The position numbers were made by a program, and so were the translations under genes. A stretch of DNA of 64,000 bases from an uncultured Paracoccaceae bacterium (GTDB lineage: Bacteria; Pseudomonadota; Alphaproteobacteria; Rhodobacterales; Rhodobacteraceae): positions 124,001-188,000 of the forward strand of contig CANMTR010000001.1 in the NCBI GenBank assembly GCA_947500825.1, written 5' to 3'. Every line of letters starts with the position of its first letter. Positions within the stretch are counted from its first letter, which is position 1. A model generated the notes under the pieces. It made no database searches and was not told the origin of the DNA. It saw nothing but the letters and a program-made list of their open reading frames with translations. Of the stretch, positions 1 through 9,449 are shown piece after piece.

Positions 1-81
1 GGCGACGAGTACGAGGGCGACGTGGCCGCCACCGAGGGCGGCTCCGCGGAATCGTCCGGCGGGTCCGGGGAGGGGTACTGA
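1..81 (+). CDS. mrpD: Na+/H+ antiporter subunit D, C-terminal end (partial)
   Basis: Only the last 26 codons are present, open at the left edge and ending in TGA. The peptide is acidic and rich in Gly and Ser, so it looks like a hydrophilic C-terminal tail and carries no family motif by itself. The call rests on context: it ends 3 bases before mrpE, and E, F and G follow in the standard order, so the preceding gene should be the large membrane subunit D. Inference from operon order only. Confidence 0.6.
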   Translation, partial: GDEYEGDVAATEGGSAESSGGSGEGY

Positions 82-84
82 TCC

Positions 85-582
85 ATGCGCGTCCTGTCCC
101 GCATCCTGCCGCATCCGCTCCTGTCGCTGATCCTCGCCGTGGTCTGGTGCCTGCTGGTCAACTCCCTCAGCCTCGGCACGGTGGTGCTGTCGCTGATCCT
201 CGCGGTCCTCATCCCGCTCCTGACGGAGGCCTACTGGCCCGACCGGCCCGACCCGCCGCGCCTGGGCCGGCTCACGCTCTACGTCCTCCTGGTGATCTGG
301 GACATCGCTCTGGCCAACATCGCGGTGGCCTGGATCGTGCTCACCCGCCCCAACGCCAAGATGCGCTCGCGCTGGGTGGTGATCCCGCTCGACCTCAAGA
401 CGCCCGAGGCCATCGCGATCCTGGCGGGGACGATCACGCTCACCCCCGGCACCGTCTCGGCCGACCTCTCCAACGGGGGAAGCTGCCTGCTGGTCCATGC
501 CCTCGACACCGGCGACGCCGAGGACGAGGCCAAGGGGATCAAGCAGCGCTACGAACGCCGGCTGAAGGAGATCTTCGAATGA
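85..582 (+). CDS. mrpE: Mrp-type Na+/H+ antiporter subunit E
   Basis: Integral membrane subunit of the multi-subunit cation/proton antiporter that exports Na+ and helps pH and salt homeostasis. The 165-residue length is normal for MrpE. Two hydrophobic segments lie at about residues 10-47 and a third at about 63-87. The E-subunit signature LTPGTVS is at residues 119-125, followed by a charged cytoplasmic tail. The stop codon overlaps the start of mrpF (ATGA), indicating translational coupling. Confidence 0.93.
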   Translation: MRVLSRILPHPLLSLILAVVWCLLVNSLSLGTVVLSLILAVLIPLLTEAYWPDRPDPPRLGRLTLYVLLVIWDIALANIAVAWIVLTRPNAKMRSRWVVIPLDLKTPEAIAILAGTITLTPGTVSADLSNGGSCLLVHALDTGDAEDEAKGIKQRYERRLKEIFE

Positions 583-848
583 TCGACATCGCCATCAAGG
601 TCGCCTTCGTGGCGGTCAGCCTCGCCCAGGTCCTGGCCATGATCCGGCTGGTCAAGGGGCCCTCCATCGGCGACCGGATCCTGGCGCTCGACACGATGGT
701 GGTGAACGCCATCGCCCTGATCGTGCTCCTCGGGCTCTGGGGCGGCACGCAGCTCTACTTCGAGGCGGCGCTGATCTTCGCGATGCTGGGCTTCGTCTCC
801 ACCGTCGCCTATTGCCGCTTCGTGCTCAGGGGGGACATCATCGAATGA
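579..848 (+). CDS. mrpF: Mrp-type Na+/H+ antiporter subunit F
   Basis: An 89-residue membrane subunit of the Mrp antiporter with three transmembrane helices (about residues 3-22, 35-52 and 58-80). The conserved GPSIGDRILALD stretch at residues 27-38 is typical of MrpF/MnhF. The start is fixed by the ATGA overlap with mrpE, and the stop overlaps mrpG in the same way. A longer open frame begins upstream at 147, but it runs through mrpE and is not credible. Confidence 0.93.
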   Translation: MIDIAIKVAFVAVSLAQVLAMIRLVKGPSIGDRILALDTMVVNAIALIVLLGLWGGTQLYFEAALIFAMLGFVSTVAYCRFVLRGDIIE

Positions 849-1282
849 TCGAGGACCTGATCGCGATGGAGGACGCCTTCATCGGCTGGCTCACCGCCCT
901 CGAGCCGGTGAAGATCGCCGACATCGCCACCGTCGTCGCGCTCTACGCGGGCGCCTTCTTCGCCTTCGTGGGCTCGGTGGGCCTCCTGAAGCTCGACACC
1001 CCGATGAAGCGCCTCCACGCCCCCACCAAGGCGTCGACCCTGGGCGTGGGCTCGCTGCTCCTGGCCTCCATGATCCAGGCCTTCGCCCATGGCAGCGGCT
1101 CGGTCCACGAGGTGCTGATCATGGCGTTCCTGTTCGTCACCGCCCCGATCTCGGCCAACTTCATCTCCAAGGTGAACCTCCACCGCGAGGACGCGGACCC
1201 GACGCCGCCGCCCCCGGGCGACTCCGCCTGGGCCACCTTCGACACCCACCCCGCCGACGACCGCACCCCCAAGGAGGTCTAG
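845..1282 (+). CDS. mrpG: Mrp-type Na+/H+ antiporter subunit G
   Basis: A 145-residue membrane subunit, last gene of the antiporter operon. Three hydrophobic segments lie at about residues 27-48, 65-82 and 89-107. The G-subunit motif KRLHAPTKASTLG is at residues 55-67, in the loop between helices 1 and 2. The C-terminal 35 residues are a Pro- and Asp-rich cytoplasmic tail. The ATG at 845 overlaps the mrpF stop. The gene converges on ribokinase with only three bases between stop codons, and no terminator hairpin is visible there. Confidence 0.92.
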   Translation: MIEDLIAMEDAFIGWLTALEPVKIADIATVVALYAGAFFAFVGSVGLLKLDTPMKRLHAPTKASTLGVGSLLLASMIQAFAHGSGSVHEVLIMAFLFVTAPISANFISKVNLHREDADPTPPPPGDSAWATFDTHPADDRTPKEV

Positions 1283-1285
1283 CGG

Positions 1286-2203
1286 TCAGCCGAGCAGCGC
1301 CGTGATCTCGGCGCGGTGCGGCATCGACGGCGCAGCACCCGGCCGCGTCACCGACAGCGCCCCGGCCGCGTTGGCGAAGTCGAGCGCGCGGGACAGGTCC
1401 CACCCCTCCGACAGGGCCAGGGCCAGTGTCCCGTTGAAGGCGTCTCCCGCCCCCGTGGTGTCCACCACCTCGCCGGCGATGCGGCCCGCAACGTGGCGCG
1501 TCTCCGTTCCGTCGTGAAGCACCGCGCCCTCGGCCCCCAGGGTCACCACCGCCGCGCCGGCGCCGCGGGCCACCAGCGCCCGGGCGGCCTCGCCCGCGCT
1601 CTCGGGGCCGTCCACGGCGATCCCGGTCAGTTGCGCGGCCTCGATCCCGTTGGGGGTGATCACGTCGCACAGGGCCAGCATCGCGTCGTCCAGCTCCGTC
1701 GCCGGGGCGGGGTTCAGGATCGTGCGCACGCCCGATTCCCGCGCCACCGCCAGCGCCCGGTGCGCCGCCGCCAGCGGCTGTTCGAGCTGCGTGACCAGGA
1801 CACGCGCGCCCCGGATCGTCTCGCCCCAGCCCTCGACGTCCGCGGGCGAGATCGTCCCCGCCGCGCCGGGCGTGACGATGATCGCGTTATCGCCCGTCGC
1901 GTCGTCCACGAAGATGAACGCGGCCCCCGTGGGCGCGTCCGCCACGCGCGTGCCGGCGAAGGTCACGCCCGCCTCGTCCCATGTCTCGTCGGCCAGCGCG
2001 GCGAAGGTGTCGCGCCCGATCTTGGTCAGGAGCGCCACCGAGCCGCCGGCGCGCGCCGCGGCCACGGCCTGGTTCGACCCCTTGCCTCCGGCGTTGAGCG
2101 CGAAGTCGCGCCCCGCCACCGTCTCGCCCACGGCCGGCATCCGCTCGGCCCTGTAGGCCGTGTCCGCGGCGAAGATCCCCAGTACAACGATGTCCTGCGC
2201 CAT
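1286..2203 (-). CDS. rbsK: Ribokinase (PfkB family)
   Basis: Predicted ATP-dependent phosphorylation of ribose to ribose 5-phosphate in the cytoplasm. The 305-residue length fits. The sugar-binding motif GGKGSNQA is at residues 39-46, and the C-terminal PfkB signature DTTGAGDAFNG (near residue 250) contains the catalytic Asp. The downstream NAAGALSVTRPGAA segment completes the nucleotide/K+ site region seen in true ribokinases. No ribose ABC transporter gene is adjacent, so another pentose-like substrate cannot be excluded. Confidence 0.88.
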   Translation of the reverse strand: MAQDIVVLGIFAADTAYRAERMPAVGETVAGRDFALNAGGKGSNQAVAAARAGGSVALLTKIGRDTFAALADETWDEAGVTFAGTRVADAPTGAAFIFVDDATGDNAIIVTPGAAGTISPADVEGWGETIRGARVLVTQLEQPLAAAHRALAVARESGVRTILNPAPATELDDAMLALCDVITPNGIEAAQLTGIAVDGPESAGEAARALVARGAGAAVVTLGAEGAVLHDGTETRHVAGRIAGEVVDTTGAGDAFNGTLALALSEGWDLSRALDFANAAGALSVTRPGAAPSMPHRAEITALLG

Positions 2204-2371
2204 GCCGTCCCCCGATCTGCGCTTCGTTCCCCTGGCGTCCTACCCCGCCGCCCCGCGCCGCACCAGCCGCCGCCTTGCGTCATGCGCATGGCGGGGGTGC
2301 CGGCGCGGTTCTTGTGGCACGGGGGCCGCGGGGCGATCTTGGGCAGGACCCCCTCAGACAGGAGCAACGCC

Positions 2372-2506
2372 ATGCTCGGATATCTCGCCCTCTACAGCCG
2401 CCACACCCCGGTGCCTGGCCCTCGCACCGGGCGGCGCAGCCTCTTCGGCATCCTGCCCCACGAGATCGCGGCGCTGTCGCGCCGGGCGGGCGGCCGCAAC
2501 GCCTGA
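2372..2506 (+). CDS. Small hypothetical protein (44 aa)
   Basis: A short ORF preceded by an AGGAGC ribosome-binding site seven bases before the ATG and followed about 40 bases later by a strong terminator. The peptide is basic, with Arg in GRRS and SRRAGG, an N-terminal LGYLALYSRH segment and a central LFGILPHEIAALS segment. I do not recognise a family. The clean ribosome-binding site and the terminator argue that it is expressed. It lies alone between ribokinase and the molybdenum hydroxylase genes. Confidence 0.5.
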   Translation: MLGYLALYSRHTPVPGPRTGRRSLFGILPHEIAALSRRAGGRNA

Positions 2507-2545
2507 CGCCCGGGCCGTCGCGCCAGCCTCCACGCCCCATACGAA

Positions 2546-2583
2546 AAGGAGCGGCCGCACCACCGTGCGGCCGCTCCTTCTTT
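2546..2583 (+). terminator. Intrinsic terminator after the 44-aa ORF
   Basis: A perfect 15-bp stem (2546-2560 with 2565-2579) closes a 4-base loop and is followed by CTTTG. The upstream A-rich run could also serve transcripts arriving from the minus strand, so it may act in both directions. Confidence 0.85.
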
Positions 2584-2655
2584 GTCATCCCGGGATATCC
2601 GGCCCGGGGCAGGGCGCCACCCGGGGGGGACCCCCGCGCGGCACCCGCCGTCCCG

Positions 2656-4827
2656 TCACAGATGCGGGAAGATCCGGTCCGGCGTCGCCGGATAGTCGCG
2701 CACCCGAACGCCGCAGGCGTTGTAGATGGCGTTGGTCACCGCCGCACCGGCGCCCGCAAGGCCCAGCTCGCCGATCCCCTTGACCTGCATCGGGTTCGCA
2801 TGGTCGTCGCGCTCCTCGATGAACATCACGTCGAGCTGGGGCACGTCCAGGTGCACCGGCACGTGGTACTCCGCCAGGTCGTTGTTCACCACGTGGCCCG
2901 TCCGCGGGTCGTGCTCTATCGCCTCGTGAAGCGCCGTGCCGATCCCCCAGATCATGCCGCCATGAACCTGGCTCGCCGCGGTCTTCTCGTTGAGGATCCG
3001 CCCCGCCGCCATGGCCGACAGGGTGCGGCGCACCCGCACCTCACCCGTCACGGAATTGACCGCCACTTCCGCGAAATGCGCGCCGTAGCCCGCCTGCTGC
3101 ATCTCGTCGGACATGTCGCCCGGCTCGATATGGCCTTCCTCGGCGATGGGGCCCTCCATCAGCTCGGCCAGCGGCCGGCGGTTGTTGCCCCCCGTCGCCA
3201 TCCCGTCCTGCAGGCGCAGGGCGGAGGGCTCGCAGCCCAGCCGTTCGGCCAGCTTCGCCCGGATCGCCTTGGCGCCCAGGAACACCGAGGACCCGGCCGA
3301 GGCCGCGCCCCAGGAGCCGCCCGATCCCGACCCTGCCGGCAGGTCGGTATCGCCCAGATCGACGGTGACCTTCGACGGATCGAGGCCCAGCATCTCGGCG
3401 GCGATCTGGCCCAGGATGGCATAGGTGCCGGTGCCGATATCGGTCATGTCGGTCTCGACCAGCGCGGTGCCGTCGGGGTTCAGGGTCACCCGCGCCTTCG
3501 ATTCCATCAAGATGTTGGTGCGTGCGGCCGCAGCCACGCCCATCCCGACATACCACTCGCCCTCGCGGCGCTCCTTGGGGCCCTTGCGCTGGTCCCATCC
3601 GAACGAGGCGGCACCCTCCTTCAGGCACTGGGCCAGCGAGCGGGAGGAATACTGCTTGCCGCTCTCGGGATGGATCTCGGGAATGTTGCGGACGCGCAGG
3701 TCGATCGGGTCGATCCCGACCGTCTCGGCCAGTTCGTCCATGGCGTTCTCCAGCGCCAGCATGCCCACGGCCTCGCCCGGCGCGCGGACCGATCCCGCCG
3801 CCATGCGGTGGACGCGCGCCACCTCCTGCTCATAGCGGCGGTTCTCCCCGCCATAGAGGAAGTGCGTGGCCAGCGTCACCGGCTCCGAAAAGCCCTCGTC
3901 GGGCAGGTTCGACTGCCGGTTGTCATGGCCCAGACCCGTCAGGCGGCCGTCCTTGTCGGCGGCGAGGCGCACCCGTTGGCGCGTCTCGGTCCGGCGCACG
4001 ACCATCTCGAACACGTTCTGGCGCGACATGACCACGCGGACAGGGCGCTTGAGGGCCTTGGCCGCCACCGCCGCGCCGACGGCTTCGGCCGCGATCCCGA
4101 GCTTCGAGCCGAAGCCGCCGCCCACATAGGGCGCCAGGATGCGGATGTCGTCCGCGTCCATATCCAGCGAATCGGCCAGCTCGTTCTTGTTGTACTTCAG
4201 CATCTGGTAGGAGCCGTGGAGCGTCAGCTTCTCGCCGTCCCACTCGGCCAGCGAGGCGTGCGGCTCCATGGGGGCCGAGTTGTGCGGCTTGGTGGTGTAG
4301 GTCGAATCGACCGTGAACTCCGCATCCTTCATCGCCTGTTCCAGGTCGCCCTGGTCGAGCGCCACCGACTGGTCGACCTGCGAGGCCGTCTCGGGATCGA
4401 CGTCACCGTCCTCGGGCGAATAATCGACCTTGAGGCGGTTGGCGATGTGACGCGCCTGCTCGAACGTCTCGGCGGCCACGACGGCGATCGGCTGGCCCAG
4501 GTACTGGACCCGCTGCCCCAGCTGCACGGGGTTGGTGTCCATCATCCCCTGGGCCGAGTTGCGGATCATGTGGTCGGTCCACACGCCGAGGAAACCGTCC
4601 ATGTCCTTCACCGAGGACTCGTCGATGCTGTAGCCGCCCTTGGTGATCCCGGCGCGCACCATCACGCCGAAGGCCATGTTCGCGGCCTTGTACTCGGCGG
4701 CATAGGTCGCCCGGCCCGAGACCTTCAGCGGGCCCTCGGGGCGGTCCATGGGCCTGGTGATCGCGCCCTGTCCGGTCTCGTCCAGAAGGCGCGGCTGCAC
4801 CTCGTCCATCTTCAGGTGTTCGGTCAT
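2656..4827 (-). CDS. Molybdenum hydroxylase, molybdopterin-binding large subunit (PaoC/xanthine dehydrogenase family)
   Basis: Catalytic subunit, 723 residues, close to E. coli PaoC in length. It should hydroxylate an aldehyde or N-heterocycle at a molybdopterin-cytosine-dinucleotide centre. Visible family features are [11 protein letters not shown] (cofactor loop), VRAPGEAVG, the Gly/Ser-rich [15 protein letters not shown] loop and KGIGELG with the probable catalytic Glu near residue 687. The start chosen overlaps the FAD-subunit stop (ATGA); the longer open frame to 5460 is a shadow of that gene. The substrate is not decidable from sequence; the subunit layout and partner clusters fit the aldehyde oxidoreductase branch. 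Confidence 0.88.
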   Translation of the reverse strand: MTEHLKMDEVQPRLLDETGQGAITRPMDRPEGPLKVSGRATYAAEYKAANMAFGVMVRAGITKGGYSIDESSVKDMDGFLGVWTDHMIRNSAQGMMDTNPVQLGQRVQYLGQPIAVVAAETFEQARHIANRLKVDYSPEDGDVDPETASQVDQSVALDQGDLEQAMKDAEFTVDSTYTTKPHNSAPMEPHASLAEWDGEKLTLHGSYQMLKYNKNELADSLDMDADDIRILAPYVGGGFGSKLGIAAEAVGAAVAAKALKRPVRVVMSRQNVFEMVVRRTETRQRVRLAADKDGRLTGLGHDNRQSNLPDEGFSEPVTLATHFLYGGENRRYEQEVARVHRMAAGSVRAPGEAVGMLALENAMDELAETVGIDPIDLRVRNIPEIHPESGKQYSSRSLAQCLKEGAASFGWDQRKGPKERREGEWYVGMGVAAAARTNILMESKARVTLNPDGTALVETDMTDIGTGTYAILGQIAAEMLGLDPSKVTVDLGDTDLPAGSGSGGSWGAASAGSSVFLGAKAIRAKLAERLGCEPSALRLQDGMATGGNNRRPLAELMEGPIAEEGHIEPGDMSDEMQQAGYGAHFAEVAVNSVTGEVRVRRTLSAMAAGRILNEKTAASQVHGGMIWGIGTALHEAIEHDPRTGHVVNNDLAEYHVPVHLDVPQLDVMFIEERDDHANPMQVKGIGELGLAGAGAAVTNAIYNACGVRVRDYPATPDRIFPHL

Positions 4828-5795
4828 TGGGATACTCCCGTCAGGTCGCTCAGCACCGCCTTCAGCACGCGGCGGGTGAGGGGGATCTTGAAGTCGTTGG
4901 CGCCGAAGCCCTTGGCGTCGGCCAGAAGCACGTCGGCCGCCTTGTCGAACACGGCGTCCGAGGGGGTCTCGCCCACCAGCGCCTCTTCGACGTCGGCGTT
5001 CCGCCAGGGCCGCGGCCCCAGCCCGCCGAAGGCGAGCGACGCGGCGGCGATCTTGCCGCCCTGCACGTCGATCACGGCGCCCACCGACACCAGCGCGAAG
5101 GCATAGGACGCCCGGTCGCGCACCTTGCGGTAGGCCTGCTTGCCCTTGGGCGGCTCCGGCAGGTGGACGGCGGTGATCAGCTCGCCGGGCTCCAGCACCG
5201 TCTCCTTCTCGGGGGTGTCGCCGGGCAGCAGGTAGAACTCGTCGAGCGTGAGCATCCGCGTCTCGCCAGTGGGGCTCTCGATCTCCACCCGCGCATCCAG
5301 CGCGCGCATGGCCACCGCCATGTCCGAGGGGTGCGTGGCGATGCACTTGTCGGAGGTGCCCAGGATGGCGAGGATGCGGTTGAACCCCTCCATCGCCTGG
5401 CAGCCGGTGCCCGGCTCGCGCTTGTTGCAGGGCTGCGTGGTGTCGTAGAAATACGGGCACCGCGTGCGCTGCATCAGGTTGCCGCCGGTGGTCGCCTTGT
5501 TGCGAAGCTGCGCCGAGGCGCCCGCCAGCAGCGCCCGGCTCAGCACCGGGTAGTCGCGGCGCACGGTCTCGTCGGCGGCGAGGTCGGCATTGCTGACCAG
5601 CGCCCCGATCCGGAGCGAGTTCTCCTGGCGGGTGATCTCGCGCAGGTCCAGGCGGGTCACGTCGATCAGCCGGTCCGGCGTCTCGACCTCCAGCTTCATC
5701 AGGTCCAGCAGGTTGGTGCCGCCGGCGATGACGCGCCCGTCGGCGCGCAGCGCGTCTTCCCGGCTCTCGGCACGGACGTAATCGAAGGGTTTCAT
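4824..5795 (-). CDS. Molybdenum hydroxylase, FAD-binding subunit with extra 4Fe-4S site (PaoB-like)
   Basis: Middle subunit of 323 residues that passes electrons from the Fe-S subunit to its acceptor. FAD-binding motifs are [12 protein letters not shown] (residues 23-34) and ATTGGNLMQ (101-109). Between them and the C-terminal domain lie Cys 113, 123, 132 and 151, in a loop including RTRCPYFYD and [11 protein letters not shown]. This matches the additional 4Fe-4S loop of PaoB and is absent from ordinary xanthine dehydrogenase FAD subunits. The start overlaps the stop of the small subunit. Confidence 0.88.
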   Translation of the reverse strand: MKPFDYVRAESREDALRADGRVIAGGTNLLDLMKLEVETPDRLIDVTRLDLREITRQENSLRIGALVSNADLAADETVRRDYPVLSRALLAGASAQLRNKATTGGNLMQRTRCPYFYDTTQPCNKREPGTGCQAMEGFNRILAILGTSDKCIATHPSDMAVAMRALDARVEIESPTGETRMLTLDEFYLLPGDTPEKETVLEPGELITAVHLPEPPKGKQAYRKVRDRASYAFALVSVGAVIDVQGGKIAAASLAFGGLGPRPWRNADVEEALVGETPSDAVFDKAADVLLADAKGFGANDFKIPLTRRVLKAVLSDLTGVSQ

Positions 5796-6322
5796 TCGGC
5801 GGCTTCCCTCTCGTTCAGGCCCTCTTCGGGGGCGGCGTCCTTGATCGCGGCGCAGATGCCCGGATAGGCCGAGCAGCGGCACAGGTTGCCGCTCATCCGC
5901 TCCTTGATCTCCGCCTCGCTGAAGTCCGGCGCGGCCTCTAGGTCGTCGGAAACGTAGGAGGGCCAGCCGTTGGAGAACTCGGCGATCATCGCCTTGGCCG
6001 ACACGATCTGGCCGGGCGTGCAATAGCCGCACTGGTAGCCGTCGTGGCGCACGAAGGCCTTCTGCAGCGGCGACAGCGCGCCGGGCTCGCCCAGGCCCTC
6101 GATGGTGGTGACCTCGTCGCCCTCGTGCATCACGGCGAGCGCCAGGCAGGAATTGATGCGCCGGCCGTTGACCAGCATCGTGCAGGCCCCGCATTGCCCG
6201 TGGTCGCAGCCCTTCTTGGATCCGGTCATGTCCAGGTGGTCGCGCAGCGCGTCGAGCAGGGTCGTCCTCGGGTCGACGTCGAGGGAACGCTCCTCGCCGT
6301 TGACGGAGAGTGTGATCTTCAT
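5792..6322 (-). CDS. Molybdenum hydroxylase, 2Fe-2S small subunit (PaoA-like)
   Basis: A 176-residue electron-transfer subunit with two 2Fe-2S centres. The plant-ferredoxin type cluster uses Cys 39, 44, 47 and 59 (CDHGQCGAC); the second uses Cys 98, 101, 148 and 150 (CGYC and CRC). First gene of the three-gene operon. The ATG at 6334 would add only MGLA; I prefer 6322, where the protein begins MKITLSVNG like its relatives. E. coli PaoA has a Tat signal, but none is present here, so the complex is probably cytoplasmic. Confidence 0.88.
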   Translation of the reverse strand: MKITLSVNGEERSLDVDPRTTLLDALRDHLDMTGSKKGCDHGQCGACTMLVNGRRINSCLALAVMHEGDEVTTIEGLGEPGALSPLQKAFVRHDGYQCGYCTPGQIVSAKAMIAEFSNGWPSYVSDDLEAAPDFSEAEIKERMSGNLCRCSAYPGICAAIKDAAPEEGLNEREAAE

Positions 6323-6385
6323 GGCTAGCCCCATTGCTTGCTTGTGTCTTCAAAGGAAGGCGGGTGGCCCTTGGTTCCGCCCCGA

Positions 6386-7804
6386 TCAGATGGCGAGGCC
6401 CTCGGTCGCACCGCTCTCCTCCAGCCGCCACGACGCCGCCCAGGCCCCCTCCCGCCGGCGCAGCAGCAGGTAGTTGCGCTCGGCGGTGTAGGGGCGTCGC
6501 TTTCCGGGCAGCGCGTGCAGCCGGATCGGGTGGCCCTTGAGCGGCGCCTCGCCCAGCCGCGCCAGCAGGCCCAGCCCGATCGGCAGCGCCTTGGGCGGCG
6601 GCGGATGGGTGATCCCCGAGGCGACGAGCTGGTGCATTTCGCCCGTGCGGGTCTTCATCGTGCCGCGCACGGCCAGGTGGATCTCGCCCGACACCACCGT
6701 CAGGGCGTGGCCGTCGCGGTCGTGGATCTCCATCAGCAGCGACAGGAACCGGCACCACTCGTCGCGGTGGGCATAGCTCTGCCACTGGTCGCGCAGGTCG
6801 TCCTCGTAGTTCTCCATCCGCCGCGTCAGCTTCATCGCCCGCTCCACCAGCGACAGGCGCGGGCCCATCGCCGGTACCGTGGACACGACGAATGTATGCG
6901 CCTCGGGGGTGGCCAGCGCCGCCTCCAGGTCCGTCCAGGTGGTCTCGTCCATCACGTCGCGCTTGGTGCGGGTGGTGCGCAGGTCCGGCGCCACGAAGCT
7001 CACCCCCGGCAGGTCGGCGCGCCACGACAGGTGCGGCCCCTCGCCGAAGCACGTCTCGGGCCGCTCGTCGGCGCGGCAGCCGAACTGGAACAGCAGGAAC
7101 GCCTCCCGCGCCGCGGCGAACAGCACCCGCGCCACGTCGCTGTGCTGCGCCCGCCGGCGCAACGAGCCCCAGCCGTCGCAGATGTCGTGGTCGTCCCACA
7201 TGCACAAGGACGGCGCGCGCGCCACCGCGCTGGCATAGGCCTCCTGGCCCCACTGGACCGCGTAGCGCTCGAAGAACGCGGCGTCGAGCGCGGCGCGCAG
7301 GTCCGCCGTCTGCTCGTCGGTCAGGTGCTCGGGCACGTCGTCGGGCCAGTCCCTCGTCAGCGGGTGGCACAGGGTCGCCTCGTCGGCATAGACCTGATCG
7401 CCCCCGTGCAGGATGAGCTGGATGCGCTCGTCGGCGATGCGGTCCGCCAGGTCCGCCCACAGCACGTTGCGGTCGGCGGGGGGCCGGTCCAGGTCGCCGT
7501 GCTCCTGGCCGTTGCACGACACGAAGGCGACGGTCAGGTCGCCCTCCATGTCGGTGGCCACCTCGAAGCTCTCGCCGTCGCAGGAATAGCGCGCGGTGCC
7601 CTTGGGCAGGGCGATCTCGGCCCGCCACAGGGTCGCCCCCGACCGGGTCACGAGCGCCTCGGCCTCCCAGGCGCGCGCCTCCGTCTCGATCAGGGGGGCG
7701 GGCGCGCCCTCGGGGCGCAGGCAGGTCACGGCCACCCTGACGCCGTCGGTCTCGACGGCGCGCAGGAACAGCATCGGTCCGGTTCGGGGGGAAGGCGCGT
7801 TCAT
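6386..7804 (-). CDS. PhoD-like metallophosphatase family protein
   Basis: A 472-residue protein of the PhoD/calcineurin-like phosphoesterase fold. A leading domain (about residues 1-90) precedes the metal-binding motifs [20 protein letters not shown] and, near the C-terminus, VSGEIHLA. Canonical PhoD is a Tat-exported phosphodiesterase/alkaline phosphatase, but no signal peptide is visible here, so a cytoplasmic role is likely and the substrate is unknown. It is followed after about 60 bases by the Fe-S subunit gene on the same strand, with no functional link evident. Confidence 0.8.
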   Translation of the reverse strand: MNAPSPRTGPMLFLRAVETDGVRVAVTCLRPEGAPAPLIETEARAWEAEALVTRSGATLWRAEIALPKGTARYSCDGESFEVATDMEGDLTVAFVSCNGQEHGDLDRPPADRNVLWADLADRIADERIQLILHGGDQVYADEATLCHPLTRDWPDDVPEHLTDEQTADLRAALDAAFFERYAVQWGQEAYASAVARAPSLCMWDDHDICDGWGSLRRRAQHSDVARVLFAAAREAFLLFQFGCRADERPETCFGEGPHLSWRADLPGVSFVAPDLRTTRTKRDVMDETTWTDLEAALATPEAHTFVVSTVPAMGPRLSLVERAMKLTRRMENYEDDLRDQWQSYAHRDEWCRFLSLLMEIHDRDGHALTVVSGEIHLAVRGTMKTRTGEMHQLVASGITHPPPPKALPIGLGLLARLGEAPLKGHPIRLHALPGKRRPYTAERNYLLLRRREGAWAASWRLEESGATEGLAI

Positions 7805-7820
7805 CGCTCTTACTTATACG

Positions 7821-7854
7821 CCGGGGGCGGCGAAGCAACGCCCGCCGCCCCCGG
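7821..7854 (-). terminator. Very stable GC hairpin after the GMC gene
   Basis: A perfect 12-bp all-GC stem (7821-7832 with 7843-7854) closes a 10-base loop between the GMC oxidoreductase stop and the PhoD-like start. There is no T run, so it may be a factor-assisted terminator or an mRNA-stabilising structure rather than a classical intrinsic terminator. Confidence 0.6.
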
Positions 7855-7867
7855 GCGGATGGTCGCG

Positions 7868-9436
7868 TCAGAGACTGCCCGCCGACATCTCCCGCGCGAT
7901 GTGGTCCGCCTGCCGGATCGCCAGCGCCACGATGGTCAGGGTCGGGTTCTCCGCCGCCCCGGTGGTGAACTGCGACCCGTCCGAGACGAACAGGTTGGGC
8001 ACGTCGTGGGCGCGCCCGTTGCGGTCCACCACCCCGTCCTCGGGCCGCTCCGACATCCGGTTCGTCCCCAGGTTGTGGGTGGAGGGGTAGGGCGGCGTCG
8101 GCAGGGTCCGCGTCGCGCCCAGGCTGTCGTACATCCGCGCGCCCACGTCGTAGGCATAGTCGCGCATCGCGGCATCGTTGGCGTGGTCGGTATAGGCCAC
8201 GTCGGCGACCTTCAGGCCGAACCCGTCCTCGGTGTCCGACAGGGTGACGCGGTTGCGCTCCTGGGGCATGTCCTCGCCCACGATCCACATCCCCGCCATG
8301 TTCTCGTAGCTGTCGAGCGCCGAGGTGAACTCCCGCCCCCAGGCGCCGGGGTCGAGGAACGCGGCCATGAACGGCAGCCCCAGGCTCAGGGTCTCCAGCT
8401 CGAAGCCGCCCACGAACCCGCGCGAGGGGTCGTGGCGCGCCTCGTCCTGCATGATCCCGGCCATGGTGGTGCCGCGATACATGTGCACCGGCTTGTCGAA
8501 GATGCCGTAGACCGACCCCGTCAGGTGGCGCAGGTAGTTGCGCCCCACCTGTCCCGAGGAGTTCGCCAGCCCGTCGGGAAACATCGACGAGGCGGAGTTG
8601 AGCAGAAGCCGCGGGCTCTCGATGGAGTTGCCCGCCACCGCGACGATGCGGGCCTTCTGCATCTGCATATCGCCGTTTTGGTCAAAATACTCGACGCCGG
8701 TCACCTTGCCCGCGTCGTCGTGCAGGATGCGCGCCACGTGGGCGTTCGCGCGCACCTCCAGGTTGCCGGTGGCCTCGCCGCGCGGGATGTCGGTATAGGC
8801 CGAGGACCACTTGGCCCCCCACTTGCACCCCTGGAAGCAGAAGCCCGTCTGCTGGCAGGGCATCCGGTCGTCGGTCCATTCGGAGTTGATCGCCATCCGC
8901 CCCGTGTGGACCTCCTTGTAGCCGAGGTTCCGCGCCCCCGCCTCGAACACCTTGTAGTTGTTGCTGCCCGGCAGACCGGCGCGGCCGCCGGTGCGGGTGA
9001 CGCGCAGCTTCTCCTCCGCCTTGTCGTACCAGGGCGCCATCTCGGCCTCGTCGATGGGCCAGTCCAGCAGGTTCGCGCCGTCGAGCGCGCCGTAGGTCGT
9101 GCGCGCCTTCCATTCGTGGGGCTGGAAGCGCAGCGAGGCACCCGCCCAGTGGGTCGAGGTGCCGCCAACCGCCTTCACGATCCACGCGGGCAGGCCCGAG
9201 AAGTCGTGCGCCACGCGCCAGTCGCCGCTCGTGGTGCGCGGGTCGGTCCAGGCCAGTTGCCCGAAGCTCTCCCACTCGTCGTTGACGTAGTCCTCGGGCA
9301 GGTAGCGTCCCCCGGCCTCCAGCGCCACGACGCTCACGCCCTTCTGGGCAAGCTCGTTGGCCAGGACGCCGCCGCCCGCGCCGGTGCCGATGATGACGAC
9401 GACGCTGTCGTCGGAATGTTCGAAAGGTGCAGCCAT
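7868..9436 (-). CDS. GMC family oxidoreductase, gluconate/glucose dehydrogenase-type FAD subunit
   Basis: A 522-residue flavoprotein predicted to oxidise a sugar or alcohol. The FAD-binding GTGAGGG motif is at residues 17-23, with the second GMC motif around residues 90-100 ([10 protein letters not shown]). The catalytic His lies in [10 protein letters not shown] and the C-terminal signature is [16 protein letters not shown]. Cys 194, 200 and 204 resemble the cysteine group that binds a 3Fe-4S cluster in bacterial FAD-glucose dehydrogenases. There is no signal peptide; export would be in complex with the Tat-signal small subunit encoded just upstream (12-base gap). Confidence 0.87.
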   Translation of the reverse strand: MAAPFEHSDDSVVVIIGTGAGGGVLANELAQKGVSVVALEAGGRYLPEDYVNDEWESFGQLAWTDPRTTSGDWRVAHDFSGLPAWIVKAVGGTSTHWAGASLRFQPHEWKARTTYGALDGANLLDWPIDEAEMAPWYDKAEEKLRVTRTGGRAGLPGSNNYKVFEAGARNLGYKEVHTGRMAINSEWTDDRMPCQQTGFCFQGCKWGAKWSSAYTDIPRGEATGNLEVRANAHVARILHDDAGKVTGVEYFDQNGDMQMQKARIVAVAGNSIESPRLLLNSASSMFPDGLANSSGQVGRNYLRHLTGSVYGIFDKPVHMYRGTTMAGIMQDEARHDPSRGFVGGFELETLSLGLPFMAAFLDPGAWGREFTSALDSYENMAGMWIVGEDMPQERNRVTLSDTEDGFGLKVADVAYTDHANDAAMRDYAYDVGARMYDSLGATRTLPTPPYPSTHNLGTNRMSERPEDGVVDRNGRAHDVPNLFVSDGSQFTTGAAENPTLTIVALAIRQADHIAREMSAGSL

Positions 9437-9449
9437 GTCTCGTCCTCCC

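Noticed and set aside
2275-5106. Long plus-strand open frame antisense to the molybdenum hydroxylase genes, and similar long frames opposite carB, leuS and the RND genes
   Set aside because: These are products of high GC content: Arg/His/Gly/Ala-rich translations with no motif, lying opposite well-supported genes.
7810-7820. TATAAG on the minus strand just before the PhoD-like start, suggesting a leaderless promoter
   Set aside because: The nearest -35 candidate (TTGCTT) is only 14 bases upstream and lies within the GC hairpin.
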